A DNA stretch of 64,000 nt, taken from NCBI GenBank assembly GCA_019358875.1, contig JAHHIF010000020.1, positions 53,857 to 117,856 on the forward strand. Reading direction: 5' to 3'. The DNA is from Symplocastrum torsivum CPER-KK1 (GTDB lineage: Bacteria; Cyanobacteriota; Cyanobacteriia; Cyanobacteriales; Coleofasciculaceae). Shown here piece after piece: positions 17,141 to 25,659 of the stretch; the first letter of the stretch is position 1; every line of letters starts with the position of its first letter. The notes beneath the pieces are model-generated. The model ran no database searches. It had not been told where the DNA came from and saw only the letters and a program-made list of their open reading frames with translations. A program made the translations under genes and the position numbers.

Positions 17141-19099
17141 TCACCCCATTCCCTCATCCTCCTTTTGCCTACAGACATGACCTGACACCTTAGATTGAGG
17201 TGGAACATCCAGGGCTGGGTTGCAATCAAAAAAGCCAAGTGGTTTCAAAATGAAGCCTGTGTAGGCAGTTGGCATGACTGGCCAATCTTCTGGGCGAGGA
17301 ATATGGTGGTGACCGAATGTATACCAAACCACAATATTCGTATTTTCAATTGAGCGGTTTGCTCGTGTCCAGGTGGGCAACCCTTCCCCGCCAGGGTGCT
17401 GATTGGGATAGTCACCGGCGGCAAAGCGTTCTTCTGGATGGTAAGGTGTGACCCAGAGGTGTTTGATCATGAATCCAGCGCGTTTGAGGATGTAGGAGTC
17501 GGGGTGAGCGAAGGGTAGAATATTCTCACCGGGTATGAGCTTGTAGCCAACAGGCTGACCAAGGCGATTGTGGATATTGGGGTTAACGACTTTCCAGTAA
17601 CGTCCTGCGAGGGGGTCAATAATCCGTTGTGCTTCCAACTCAGTTTTGAGGAGGGTGGATTGCGCGAAAAATGCATTACCGTAAGGATTTGCCTCACCCA
17701 TGGGTTCAGCATGACTATTGACTTCGTAGATGGAGTTATTTTGTCCATCGATTTGCATATCCAAACGGATGTTGAAGAAGTGCTGGTGATTTAGGGCGTT
17801 TAACTCTGGGGCAACGAGTGTACCGTACTTAGGCGTATCAGCTAGCGCCCCGCACAAGAGGATTCCTGTTAATTTCACCTCATACTGAATCGTGCCGTCC
17901 TGGTAGAAGTACCAAAAAAAGCCGTATTCATAGTTATCCACCGTGGCAATGAAGGAAACAACGAGGCGACGACTTCGCCGAACTTCTACCTGTTCGGTTC
18001 GCCAATCCGTGTGCTTCCAGAGAATGCCGTAGTCTTCTTCGTGCAGACAAATGGCATTTTCAATAATCGCCACCTCGCCTCGGCTATCTGTCAGGACAGC
18101 ATCAAAGTAATAGATTTCCCCCAAGCAGTCGCAACCAAGTTTCAGGGAATTCGTCAGCATCCCGACACCATGTTCGCCAACATCGAAGGCATTTTTCCGA
18201 AAATGCTGGGGTCGAGGGTCACCATAGGGTACGACCATTTCGGATAAGGAGGCACGGTAAATAATTGGGCGCAACTGTCCTTGGTCTTCATAACCAATCG
18301 TGTAGAGGACAACACCCTCACGCGGCGTAAAGCCGATACGGAACTGCCACTTTTGCCACCGAACAAAGTGCCCTTGTACTTCAAAGCTAGGTCCAGAGGG
18401 TTGTGTAATCTCTAACGGTTTGATGTCGTTGCGGAACTGGGGTATAAACTCACTGGCATAGTCTCCCGCTTCTGGAGGGATGGGGACAACTCCGTAGTCT
18501 TCAATTCTGAGGACTTCCATTTTGTTGAGGTCTACAACTGGCACTACCCCATCAATGGGTCGAGCATAGCCGTTACTGTTGGGGGTGGAACGTAGCCAGC
18601 ATAACGCTCGTGACAAACGGACTCCCTCTTCCTCCTCAAAGCCAAAGTTACCCACTGCCCAAGGGTCTACCATGACTAAATCTAGATTTGTGATTCCCCT
18701 CTGCTTGAGAACTGCCTGAAAGTCTGGGTTCGCTTTGACTGCTGCCTCACATTCGGCAAGTTCATCAGCCATGATGTTGGGCTGAACTCCGGGCATAGCT
18801 TGCCATGAAGTTACAGTACCTTGGTTGAGAGAGACAACGGCTTCGTAGGTAGTGCCAGTGGCATTGTCCAGCAGAATGAGGAATGCCTCTCGCTCAATTG
18901 GGTCACCTTCTTGAAAATTGAGAACGACTTCTTTGGCGGGTTCGTTCAGGACAACGGTAGGAAAACGAAAGTAGGAACCCACAGGGTGAGAGGCACGGAC
19001 GATAGCCACAGCGGCTGTGATTTCTTCGACACTTAGAGGTTCGAGGGGATGAAGAATCGGTTGGGTAGAACTCGGCTTGCACGATTGGGAAATTGTCAT
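17141..19099 (-). CDS. Copper amine oxidase (primary-amine oxidase)
   Basis: About 652 residues, close to the usual length. It oxidatively deaminates primary amines to aldehydes with release of ammonia and hydrogen peroxide, using copper and the TPQ cofactor. The self-processing tyrosine lies in TVDNYEYGFFW (around residue 390), the catalytic aspartate in EIYYFDAVLTD (around 332), and copper-ligand histidines in HQHFFNIRLDM (around 438) and FGHHHIPRPEDWPVMP near the C-terminus. The ATG at 19099 (MTISQSCKPSSTQP) is preferred; the frame is open to 19126. No signal peptide is visible, so it is probably cytosolic. Confidence 0.92.
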   Translation of the reverse strand: MTISQSCKPSSTQPILHPLEPLSVEEITAAVAIVRASHPVGSYFRFPTVVLNEPAKEVVLNFQEGDPIEREAFLILLDNATGTTYEAVVSLNQGTVTSWQAMPGVQPNIMADELAECEAAVKANPDFQAVLKQRGITNLDLVMVDPWAVGNFGFEEEEGVRLSRALCWLRSTPNSNGYARPIDGVVPVVDLNKMEVLRIEDYGVVPIPPEAGDYASEFIPQFRNDIKPLEITQPSGPSFEVQGHFVRWQKWQFRIGFTPREGVVLYTIGYEDQGQLRPIIYRASLSEMVVPYGDPRPQHFRKNAFDVGEHGVGMLTNSLKLGCDCLGEIYYFDAVLTDSRGEVAIIENAICLHEEDYGILWKHTDWRTEQVEVRRSRRLVVSFIATVDNYEYGFFWYFYQDGTIQYEVKLTGILLCGALADTPKYGTLVAPELNALNHQHFFNIRLDMQIDGQNNSIYEVNSHAEPMGEANPYGNAFFAQSTLLKTELEAQRIIDPLAGRYWKVVNPNIHNRLGQPVGYKLIPGENILPFAHPDSYILKRAGFMIKHLWVTPYHPEERFAAGDYPNQHPGGEGLPTWTRANRSIENTNIVVWYTFGHHHIPRPEDWPVMPTAYTGFILKPLGFFDCNPALDVPPQSKVSGHVCRQKEDEGMG

Positions 19100-19948
19100 A
19101 GACGGTAACTCAAACAGATAGCGCACTTCTCGTTGTGAAGGATATCAGCTCACCTTGGGTGATTGTGTTTTCATTCACACTCATTGCTGGGTCAGTAGAC
19201 TCGTGTGAGCTACTGTATCTATCGATTTGGGTACAGTTTCCAACTCCAAATTCATACTTGGGGTTTGTCGGGAACCTTTGGTGTCACTATGCAGTCTCTA
19301 GGATTTATAGCAGTAGCCACGAATGTTAGGACATTAACGGGAGAAGAGCGTTCCTAGCTAGAGGCGATTTGACCAAAAGCTGACCGCCCAAAGCTGACTG
19401 CTGATTGCTAGATGTACCCTAACAGGGTTTTGAGCAACTAGCTTGAACTAGCTGGAGCAAGGCGATCGCTTCTTGTGCTTTGCTCAAGTTCTGGCTTTGT
19501 TATCTTAGTGAAACATTAATCAATATTCACTATTAATCTAGAGTTTTTTCACTAGTAAAGAAAATTTCTATTGAAATCCAAAGTAAATTTTATTTGACAG
19601 CTACAGCCACCACTGCAATAAATAGCCAAAGCAATCTCAGAGGGTTGAGATTTAATGAAGTAAACTTTACAATACTAGAAAGATGTCTCTATACTCTATG
19701 TTGAGTCACCAACGGCTTTAGAGTACGGGAACTATATCTAATTGCTAAATTTGAGCATAAGTGTTGAATAAAAGCTAAGTTTCTAATGCGCTTGAGTCTT
19801 TGATGCTTGCTCTTATCCTTCAAGAGTATGAGGTATTACGTAAGTTCCAAAGCTAAATTTGGATATAACGTCTAATCAAAATTCTCCTGCTATTTAGTGT
19901 GGAGATAATGCAGTGTAACGGTAGAGGATAACTAATTGTTTTACCAAT
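19100..19948. other. Long gene-free stretch between amine oxidase and DUF2062 genes
   Basis: No convincing gene on either strand; short open frames lack codon character. It contains TTGAGCAA (19430-19437) with its inverted copy TTGCTCAA (19480-19487) around a HIP1 site, and TTGACA near 19597 followed 17 bases later by AATAAA, a weak sigma-70-like promoter. AT content rises toward the DUF2062 gene, as expected of promoter DNA. Confidence 0.4.
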
Positions 19949-20533
19949 ATGTCTAGAAATTCCCTGCCAACAAGTTATCCGTCGCGTTCATCCTTAGCGG
20001 CAAAACTACCTGCTCCTCCTAAGCGAAAGCCGAGAGGATTTCAGCAGAGTTTTAGACGAAGCTTGCAGTACTGGTACTGGCGCTTACTTCGTTTGCAAGG
20101 ACGGCCAGAAAAGCTTGCAAGGGGCTTAGCCTGTGGCGTATTTGCTGGAGTGTTTCCCTTCTTCGGACTCCAGACAGTAATTGGCCTTTTGTTAGCGATT
20201 CTCTTTCGGGGAAATAAAATCCTAGCCGCTGCTGGAACTTGGATTAGTAATCCTTTGACTTCTGTCCCAATTTATGCGTTTAACTTCCACATAGGGCAAT
20301 TGCTGCTAAACGACAACAGTTTGACTGATATCAGTTTGCAGTCTTGGCAGGAAGTGAAGGAGTTAGGCTCAGAGATTATTTTGCCACTGTTTGTCGGCTG
20401 CATGGCGGTGGGAGTAGTTTGTGCGATTTGTAGTTACTTTCTTGGTGTGTGGCTGGTTTGCCGCGTTCGGGCCTCGCAGCAATTGCGCCATCGGCGGAAG
20501 CGCTTGCACAAGCGGTATCCTAAAGGCTCATAA
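19949..20533 (+). CDS. DUF2062 membrane protein
   Basis: A 194-residue protein with a basic N-terminus (PAPPKRKPRGFQQSFRRSLQ), then the DUF2062 core: RPEKLARGLACGVFAGVFPF, FGLQTVIGLLLAILFRGNKI and TWISNPLTSVPIYAFNFHIG. Two to three membrane segments follow, and the tail is strongly basic. The family is an inner-membrane protein of unknown function, sometimes fused to or near glycosyltransferases. The gene begins after the long spacer, so it probably has its own promoter. Confidence 0.8.
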   Translation: MSRNSLPTSYPSRSSLAAKLPAPPKRKPRGFQQSFRRSLQYWYWRLLRLQGRPEKLARGLACGVFAGVFPFFGLQTVIGLLLAILFRGNKILAAAGTWISNPLTSVPIYAFNFHIGQLLLNDNSLTDISLQSWQEVKELGSEIILPLFVGCMAVGVVCAICSYFLGVWLVCRVRASQQLRHRRKRLHKRYPKGS

Positions 20534-20629
20534 CTCACAACATTGCCTGAGATTCAATATCCCTTAACAAACGATAGAGTGATGTCCTGAGTTAGGATCG
20601 AGATGAGTATTACTTCTTAAATGTTGGGT

Positions 20630-21085
20630 ATGTCATCAACCTCAACTCCCTTACCAGATGCCCTCGCTCGAATTGTAGAGCGCTTTCAACGGCGTACAAA
20701 TCCCAAACAGCGTTATGAACAGTTGCTCTGGTACGCCAAGCGGCTTAAGGAGATGCCAGAAGCCGACAAGGTGCCAGAAAACAAGGTTCCTGGCTGTACA
20801 TCACAGGTTTTTTTAACCGCCAACCTGGAAGACGGTAAAGTGTGGTATCAGGGGGACTCTGATGCTCAATTAGTCAAAGGGTTGGTAGCGCTGTTGATTG
20901 AAGGGCTAAACGGCTTAACCCCAGAGGAGATAATGCAAATCTCTCCCGACTTCATTCAAGATACGGGATTGAATGTTAGCTTGACACCTTCGCGTGCCAA
21001 TGGGTTTTACAACATTTTCCAGACAATGAAGAAGAAGGCGCTGGGATACCACTTAGGAACAGCATCCCAACTACTGAATAATTAA
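20630..21085 (+). CDS. sufE: SufE-family cysteine desulfurase activator
   Basis: About 150 residues. SufE accepts persulfide sulfur from the SufS desulfurase and passes it to the SufBCD scaffold for Fe-S cluster assembly. The acceptor cysteine is in NKVPGCTSQVFLTANLEDGK. Other family matches are RYEQLLWYAKRLKEMPEADK and LLIEGLNGLTPEEI, with a C-terminal LTPSRANGFYNIFQTMKKKA. Start is either 20621 or the ATG at 20630 (MSSTSTPLPDALARIVERFQ). It stands apart from other suf genes. Confidence 0.92.
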   Translation: MSSTSTPLPDALARIVERFQRRTNPKQRYEQLLWYAKRLKEMPEADKVPENKVPGCTSQVFLTANLEDGKVWYQGDSDAQLVKGLVALLIEGLNGLTPEEIMQISPDFIQDTGLNVSLTPSRANGFYNIFQTMKKKALGYHLGTASQLLNN

Positions 21086-21114
21086 AAACTATGGTGGAAT
21101 GTCACTAGTGCAGC

Positions 21115-21454
21115 ATGGCGGAAGTCAGTGACCAGTTAACAACAGAGCCAAAAGTAAAAAGTACAAGCCTTTTGGCTTTCTGCCTTCTGCCCCCTGCCTT
21201 CTACCTTCTTGCACTAGTGCAAGAAGGTAGAAGGCAACAAGCGCTTCTACGAACTGAGGATTCAGTCGCTAGAACAGACAATCCAGGCTTCAGAAGCACG
21301 AATTCAAAACCTCTCGAAACAATTAGATGCTGCCCTGAAACAAGTACAGGATTTAGCCGTCAAGGCAATCGAGGGTGCTTCAAATATCAGTTCCTATCAG
21401 GCATTTAAAGAAATTGCACTGGAGCAAGCGAAAGCGCAATTGAAGGGTAAGTAA
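21115..21454 (+). pseudogene. Coiled-coil protein gene with its middle replaced by a palindromic repeat
   Basis: The first 18 codons (MAEVSDQLTTEPKVKSTS) resemble the start of a family of long cyanobacterial coiled-coil proteins. Sequence then becomes low-complexity repeat DNA (CTTCTGCC-type units) ending in a perfect 42-base palindrome at 21195-21236. After it, in another frame from 21218, coding-like sequence resumes: RIQSLEQTIQASEARIQNLS, KQVQDLAVKAIEGASN and a final ALEQAKAQLKGK with stop at 21452-21454, which resembles the C-terminus of the same family. The central several hundred codons are absent. Family assignment is from memory. Confidence 0.5.
21195..21236. repeat. Perfect 42-base palindrome
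   Basis: TGCCTTCTACCTTCTTGCAC at 21195-21214 is followed by the dinucleotide TA and its exact reverse complement to 21236. It is preceded by related imperfect units (CTTCTGCC CCTGCCTTCT). It sits between the two halves of the broken coiled-coil gene and probably marks the insertion or deletion event. Confidence 0.85.
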
Positions 21455-21654
21455 GGTTTGTGGTAATTTAGGGGACGATCAAGTTGCCTTCCAGGGAGAG
21501 GCTGTACGTGTACTCTCCCGACAAACACCATCATCCCGTAACGATGCAAAGCCCTGAGGATAGGCTTTCTGCTTGTAGAAAGAAAAAGCTGAGTTTGAAT
21601 AGAAACCCTAAATCAGCTAATCTAACTGTTCAAAGCACAATTCAATCTGGAGAT

Positions 21655-22026
21655 ATGAATAAGAAGCTTGTCCTAGCTCTGCTTTCGAGTCCTACTATTT
21701 TTGGCTCAATGCTGTCTATGCTAGTAACGGTTAACCCCGTCCATGCAGCAGAACCACTAACTTCTGCCACAGATAGTCCCTCCTGTATATCCAATTCTCC
21801 AGCCAGTCGTTTAACCTGTGCGCGTTTTTCGCAAACGACTCAAATTGCTAGCACAGGCTCTATCACTGAAGCACAGGTAGCTAGCTTTGATTCGTCATCT
21901 TCAGAGCCGCCAATGCTCAATTTTACAGAAGAAGAGAGTGATGCGGCTGTCCAACTCTTTGGCTGTGACTGTATTGTTTGTATCAATGCGATCCGTCAGA
22001 TGCGTGGTCTAGCTCCAGTTTCGTAA
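21655..22026 (+). CDS. Small secreted hypothetical protein with C-terminal cysteines
   Basis: About 123 residues from the ATG at 21655 (MNKKLVLALLSSPTIFGSML), which opens a signal peptide ending near VHAAEP. The frame is open to 21484, but that part has no protein character. The mature part is Ser/Thr-rich and ends FGCDCIVCINAIRQMRGLAPVS, with three cysteines in CDCIVC and a short helix. I do not recognise the family. The CxCxxC cluster could bind metal or form a disulfide. Confidence 0.5.
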   Translation: MNKKLVLALLSSPTIFGSMLSMLVTVNPVHAAEPLTSATDSPSCISNSPASRLTCARFSQTTQIASTGSITEAQVASFDSSSSEPPMLNFTEEESDAAVQLFGCDCIVCINAIRQMRGLAPVS

Positions 22027-22074
22027 GCTAGTAACTGGGGACGTGAAACCCTAGCTCAAAGAGGATTTGCACAA

Positions 22075-23166
22075 GTGTTTGGCTTAGAAATTGGGGGCAA
22101 AAACTTACTTGAAGAGCAATGGCAAGGAACGCTGAATGATTATGTAACAGCGATCGCGTGGTCGCCTACGAGTGAGATTCTTGCCGCCAGTTCAGCGATT
22201 GGTGAAGTGAGGCTGTGGACGCCTGGTGCATTTACCGCCTTACAAACTAGCACCAGTGAATCCATAGATAGCCTTGGCTTCTCCCCAGATGGACAATTTC
22301 TCGCCGCAGGTGGACAGGATGGACAGGTAAGAATTTGGCATTTACCACCAGACTCTAAGAATATCTCTGCCGAACTTCGCCCCACTACACTGTCCTCTCC
22401 TCACTCACTTTGGGTTGAAAAGCTGGCTTGGAGTCCCATCGGCAACCAACTAGCGTTTAGTAGTGGGCGTTCTGTGCAAATTTGGGATGCTGATCTATGT
22501 GAAGTTCCAGCAACGCTAAATTTTGCGGCATCCTCAGTTCTCGGTATCCATTGGCGTCCGGATGGACAGTATTTAGCAGTTTGTGGGCATCGAGGCGTTA
22601 AGGTTTGGAATACCCAAAACTGGGATGATGCTCCCTATAGCTTGGATATACGCGCTGCTAGTATTGTGATCGCCTGGTCAACGGATAATCAGTATCTCGC
22701 CTCTGGCAACATGGATCGCACCCTCACGGTTTTGGAATGGAATAACCCTGACCCGTGGGTGATGCGGGGGTTTGCTGGTAAGATTCGTAGTGCTACCTGG
22801 TCGGAACCCTTGACACCCGTCGGTGCCCCGTTGCTGGCCGCGTCCTGCGCTCAAAGTATCACAGTATGGGAAAAGCAACTCGATGAGTCAGCAGGGTGGG
22901 AAGCGAGGGTATTAGATCTGCATGAGGGAATTGTGCAGGCGATCGCATTTCAACCCGGTTCTTTCCTCCTAGCCTCAGCCGCGGACGATGGTTACCTCTG
23001 TCTGTGGCAAGACGCTGAGCAAGTTGCCCAAATCTTGGAAGGAGCAACGGCTGGATTCTCTTGTCTTGCTTGGCATCCCCAAGGACAAAGACGAACACAA
23101 GGATTGCCATTACTAGCGGCTGGTGGTCAGAATGGTGAATTGTTAATTTGGGAAAAAGCTGAGTAA
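22075..23166 (+). CDS. WD40-repeat protein
   Basis: A 363-residue protein starting at GTG 22075 after GAGGAT. About seven WD40 blades are visible, each ending in a pattern such as IGEVRLWTPG, GQVRIWHLPP, RSVQIWDADL, RGVKVWNTQN, DGYLCLWQDA and NGELLIWEKA. It forms a single beta-propeller without signal peptide or extra domain, so it is probably a cytosolic scaffold for protein interactions. Partner unknown. Confidence 0.88.
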   Translation: MFGLEIGGKNLLEEQWQGTLNDYVTAIAWSPTSEILAASSAIGEVRLWTPGAFTALQTSTSESIDSLGFSPDGQFLAAGGQDGQVRIWHLPPDSKNISAELRPTTLSSPHSLWVEKLAWSPIGNQLAFSSGRSVQIWDADLCEVPATLNFAASSVLGIHWRPDGQYLAVCGHRGVKVWNTQNWDDAPYSLDIRAASIVIAWSTDNQYLASGNMDRTLTVLEWNNPDPWVMRGFAGKIRSATWSEPLTPVGAPLLAASCAQSITVWEKQLDESAGWEARVLDLHEGIVQAIAFQPGSFLLASAADDGYLCLWQDAEQVAQILEGATAGFSCLAWHPQGQRRTQGLPLLAAGGQNGELLIWEKAE

Positions 23167-23263
23167 GCTGATGTGCTTTTAAATTCTCTATTAAATTGAG
23201 TTACTTTTTCTTGACTATTGACCGCTTAATTAAACAAATTAATTATCTTTTGCTTAATTTATA

Positions 23264-23767
23264 TTAATGTCCATGTGCGATCGCGCGTGAGCAAGACCAA
23301 TTACTCGGTAGTGCAGAAGGCCATCCCATGCGTAGCGCCTCAGGACAAATGGTATGAATTGTCAACTGGCAGTCAATCAACTGGAAGCCGTCTTTTTCTA
23401 CTTGCTTCATCCCTTGCTTCAAAATCGAATCATTTTCAAATTCAATCGTCCAGTTGCATTGAATACAAACTAGATGATGATGATGATGGGGGAAAGGCTG
23501 ATTGAGTTCGTAATGCTTATGTCCTTCTGCCAATTCCAGTTCTCGTAAGATGCCCATCCGCGACATTAACTTGACGCTGCGGTAGATTGTAGACAAACTG
23601 ATTAATTCACCACGTTGATGCAATAAATCGTGAAGTTCTTCAGCGCTCAGATGGTCACCTTTAGGAAGATTTTGAAAGACGTGTAGAATCGTTTCCCGTT
23701 GCGGAGTTAAACGCCAACCACGGGAATTTAGCTCGGATTTGAGTGAAGCCGCTGTGTAGGGAGCCAT
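23264..23767 (-). CDS. fur: FurA-type ferric uptake regulator with split second CxxC
   Basis: A 167-residue Fur-family repressor. The winged helix is residues 1-85 (LNSRGWRLTPQRETILHVFQ, STIYRSVKLMSRMGILREL); the metal-binding dimer domain has HKHYELNQPFPHHHHHLVC. Cys101 and Cys104 form CIQC, Cys133 is present, and Cys141-Pro142 is the CP heme-type motif known from Anabaena FurA. Normal proteins continue CPKC within three residues and end at about 150. Here 16 residues (EALRMGWPSALPSNWS) separate Pro142 from the next cysteine, Cys159, in CSRAIAHGH. The extra DNA is repeat-like. Fe-dependent repression of iron uptake is the family role; redox behaviour may be altered. Confidence 0.9.
   Translation of the reverse strand: MAPYTAASLKSELNSRGWRLTPQRETILHVFQNLPKGDHLSAEELHDLLHQRGELISLSTIYRSVKLMSRMGILRELELAEGHKHYELNQPFPHHHHHLVCIQCNWTIEFENDSILKQGMKQVEKDGFQLIDCQLTIHTICPEALRMGWPSALPSNWSCSRAIAHGH
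23294..23341. repeat. Repeat-like 48-base segment inside fur
   Basis: Encodes the 16 extra residues between Pro142 and Cys159 of Fur. It contains GAGGCGCTACGCATGGGATGGCC on the coding strand, broken across positions of the CxxC motif. The style matches the short GC-rich dispersed repeats of cyanobacterial genomes. Length is a multiple of three, so the frame is kept. Confidence 0.5.
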
Positions 23768-23796
23768 AATAACCCTCTCAAAAAAAACCCATTATT

Positions 23797-23815
23797 GACA
23801 ATGATAGTTATCTCA
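23797..23815. promoter_or_regulatory. Candidate Fur box
   Basis: GACAATGATAGTTATCTCA, 30 bases upstream of the fur start, agrees with the classic 19-base Fur box at 12 positions (strongly over the first ten, GAxAATGATA). It would fit autoregulation of fur. The rest of 23768-24125 holds the divergent promoters of fur and clpX, with no other clear site. Confidence 0.45.
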
Positions 23816-24125
23816 TGTCTTACTTGCAACAAAATCAGCTAATTGAGAATGAATCGCATTGCATTGTTGAGAACTGTTGAAAAGCTTGTCGCTACTCCAA
23901 TCACCGTGTAATTGTTCTTAGAATGGTAGTGGTAATTGTTTTTCGGTATACCAGTCATCTGAGTACACATTTGGTAGGAAAAGGCACCCCGACTGCGAGG
24001 AGTAGTAGTTAATTCACAAAGCGCACAGCAAATACCATTCTCCTGGGTTTAGCTGATTATTCTATAAGCAACACTGGACTACAGGTCAGCATCCTGTCAC
24101 CACCCCTCAAGCCAAGATTATTGAT

Positions 24126-25472
24126 ATGTCCAAGTACGACTCATATTTAAGATGTTCGTTTTGCGGTAAGTCTTCTGAGCAGGTACGCAAATTGATTGCC
24201 GGGCCTGGCGTCTACATTTGTGATGAATGTGTGGAACTGTGCAACGAAATCTTAGATGAGGAACTGCTCAACTCCTCCAATGACAATGACACAGCCATTC
24301 AACCGACCCTGAACTCTGAACAACCGCCAAAGCCACAAAAAAGCGCCAACCATCGTGCTTGGCATCTCCTTCACAAGCCAACCGAAATCAAGCAAGCGTT
24401 GGACACTCACGTTATTGGTCAACAGCAAGCGAAAAAAGTCCTCTCTGTTGCCGTTTATAACCATTACAAGCGTCTTAGCGTTGATCAGAATAACGGTGGC
24501 AAAACCGTCCCTGAGGACTCGATCAAACTGCAAAAGTCGAACATCCTTCTGATCGGTCCTACGGGGTGCGGCAAAACACTGTTAGCGCAAACGCTTGCCT
24601 CTCAACTGGATGTCCCCTTTGCTGTCGCTGATGCCACGACCCTAACGGAAGCCGGATATGTTGGGGACGATGTAGAAAATATTTTGTTACGACTGTTGCA
24701 AGTTGCGGATTTCGATGTTGAGACAGCAGAGCAAGGCATTATCTATATTGACGAAATTGACAAAATTGCTCGTAAGAGTGAAAACCCATCAATTACGCGG
24801 GATGTTTCAGGCGAGGGTGTCCAGCAAGCTTTACTGAAGATTTTGGAAGGAACGGTGGTGAACGTACCGCCTCAAGGTGGACGGAAGCATCCCTATCAGG
24901 AGTGCATTCAAATTGACACCAGTAATATTCTCTTCATCTGCGGTGGTGCCTTTGTTGGTTTAGACAAAGTAGTAGAGCAACGAACTGGGAAGAAATCAAT
25001 TGGTTTTGTGCAACCAGGTGAGGGGCAAACACCGCAAGAGCCATCACCGGAAATGTTCAAGCACTTGGAACCAGAGGATTTGGTGAAGTTTGGTCTAATT
25101 CCAGAACTGATTGGACGCTTACCTGTAATTACAGCCGTAGAAGCACTGGATGAAGAAGCTTTGATGGCAATCTTGACACAACCTCGCAATGCTTTGGTGA
25201 AGCAATATCAAAAATTACTCAAGATGGATAATGTCCGTTTAGAGTTTCAGTCCGATGCCCTAAAAGCGATCGCACAAGAAGCCTTTCGACGCAAAACTGG
25301 CGCAAGAGCCTTGCGCGGCATATTGGAAGAACTCATGCTAGATGTGATGTATGAGTTACCATCCCGCAAGGATATCAATCGCTGCACCATTACGCGGGAG
25401 ATGGTAGAAAAACGCTCCACGGCTGAACTACTAGTACATCCCTCCTGGTTACTGAAACCTGAATCGGCTTAA
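24126..25472 (+). CDS. clpX: ATP-dependent Clp protease ATP-binding subunit ClpX
   Basis: A 448-residue AAA+ unfoldase that feeds substrates to ClpP. The N-terminal zinc finger has four cysteines (CSFCGKSSEQ and CDECVELC). Walker A is GPTGCGKT at about residue 143, Walker B is IIYIDEIDKIARK, and the C-terminal sensor region includes GARALRGILEELMLDVMYEL. Length is normal. In many cyanobacteria clpX follows tig and clpP; here it follows a 358-base spacer and the divergent fur gene, so it must have its own promoter. The ORF ends STAELLVHPSWLLKPESA. Confidence 0.97.
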   Translation: MSKYDSYLRCSFCGKSSEQVRKLIAGPGVYICDECVELCNEILDEELLNSSNDNDTAIQPTLNSEQPPKPQKSANHRAWHLLHKPTEIKQALDTHVIGQQQAKKVLSVAVYNHYKRLSVDQNNGGKTVPEDSIKLQKSNILLIGPTGCGKTLLAQTLASQLDVPFAVADATTLTEAGYVGDDVENILLRLLQVADFDVETAEQGIIYIDEIDKIARKSENPSITRDVSGEGVQQALLKILEGTVVNVPPQGGRKHPYQECIQIDTSNILFICGGAFVGLDKVVEQRTGKKSIGFVQPGEGQTPQEPSPEMFKHLEPEDLVKFGLIPELIGRLPVITAVEALDEEALMAILTQPRNALVKQYQKLLKMDNVRLEFQSDALKAIAQEAFRRKTGARALRGILEELMLDVMYELPSRKDINRCTITREMVEKRSTAELLVHPSWLLKPESA

Positions 25473-25510
25473 GTGGTTGTTGGTTGTTGGTTTCTAGTGG
25501 TTGGTTGTTG

Positions 25511-25539
25511 GTGGTCAGTAGAAACAATTAACTGACCAC
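25511..25539. repeat. Hairpin in the clpX-HEAT intergenic region
   Basis: GTGGTCAGT (25511-25519) and ACTGACCAC (25531-25539) are exact inverted copies with an 11-base loop. It is preceded by GGTTGTT-type tandem units. It lies between convergent genes and may end transcription, although a clear T run is lacking. Confidence 0.45.
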
Positions 25540-25659
25540 TGACAAAAAGACAAAGCGATCGCGTTGGACTTCATATTAGGCACCATGAGCTATCGTTCAC
25601 TAACGTTGCAAGGAAAATCCCTTTCCCCTGCCACCTACAACCTAACCCCTTCTTTCCGA

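Noticed and set aside
19135..19329. 64-codon frame in the long spacer after the amine oxidase
   Set aside because: Low-quality composition, no ribosome site and no recognisable domain.
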